14,767 nt of DNA from RGIG4097 sp964367645 (GTDB lineage Bacteria; Bacillota; Clostridia; Christensenellales; CAG-917), in contig CAYIYN010000034.1 in NCBI GenBank assembly GCA_964367645.1, forward strand, positions 1 to 14,767. Direction: 5' to 3'. This document shows positions 14,700 through 14,767 of the stretch, in pieces. Under the pieces are notes generated by a model. The model saw nothing but the letters and a program-made list of their open reading frames with translations, was not told the origin of the DNA and did no database searches. A program made the position numbers and the translations under genes. The stretch's first letter is position 1; each line of letters opens with the position of its first letter.

Positions 14700-14764
14700 A
14701 AGCCCCCGTGGTGCAACCCTCACGTACACATAAGTACGCTTCGGTCTGCTCCGCAGGGGCTTTT
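14700..14764 (+). terminator. Long imperfect hairpin terminator
   Basis: AAGCCCC (14700-14706) pairs with GGGGCTT (14756-14762) over 7 bp, followed by TTTT (14761-14764). Inside, GTGG/CCGC and GCA/TGC extend the stem (14708-14715 with 14747-14754), then ACC/GGT (14716-14718 with 14743-14745), and the tip is CGTAC (14723-14727) with GTACG (14734-14738) around ACATAA. The whole 65 bases can thus fold as one imperfect hairpin, much longer than a usual terminator. It closes the SCP2-aminotransferase operon. Confidence 0.75.
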
Positions 14765-14767
14765 CGC

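Overview
The window looks like chromosomal DNA of an uncultured Gram-positive bacterium, most likely a clostridial Firmicute. Reasons: strong AGGAGG-type ribosome binding sites, sigma-A promoters close to consensus, a TTG start, two lipoproteins with short lipobox signals, a bacterial AspRS with a GAD domain, and an orphan PTS EIIC-type permease. The lineage is an inference; no rRNA or other phylogenetic marker was available to test it. I saw no mobile element, CRISPR array, tRNA or rRNA, and no gene-free stretch longer than about 160 bases.

Layout. (1) 1-349, minus strand: 5' part of a thioredoxin-reductase-like flavoprotein gene, divergent from the rest, with back-to-back promoters at 379-408 and 434-462. 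(2) 490-4830: asnS, asnA, aspS. These encode three enzymes built on the class II aminoacyl-tRNA synthetase fold that make asparagine, charge it, and charge aspartate. A structured leader of about 150 bases precedes asnA, and its ribosome binding site is separated from the start codon by a small hairpin. (3) 4907-7196: a lipoprotein with beta-propeller-like repeats, then a FabG-like short-chain dehydrogenase. No terminator was seen between aspS and these genes, so they may be read through from the asnS promoter. (4) 7215-9708: a self-contained unit of consensus promoter, a 752-residue lipoprotein of unknown function whose only cysteine is the lipobox cysteine, two related small hairpins and a strong intrinsic terminator. 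(5) 9792-12438: a two-gene operon with a 4-base overlap. It encodes a membrane-embedded M28-peptidase-like protein that seems to have lost its metal ligands, and an orphan EIIC-type permease with a long acidic N-terminal tail. (6) 12477-14764: a two-gene operon behind a near-consensus promoter. It encodes a protein with two SCP2-like lipid-binding domains and a class III PLP aminotransferase related to, but distinct from, HemL. It ends in a long imperfect hairpin terminator.

The asparagine block is a coherent metabolic group. The two 3' operons are the best candidates for undescribed biology: each pairs a divergent or apparently inactive member of a known family with a partner that suggests a specific, unassigned substrate.
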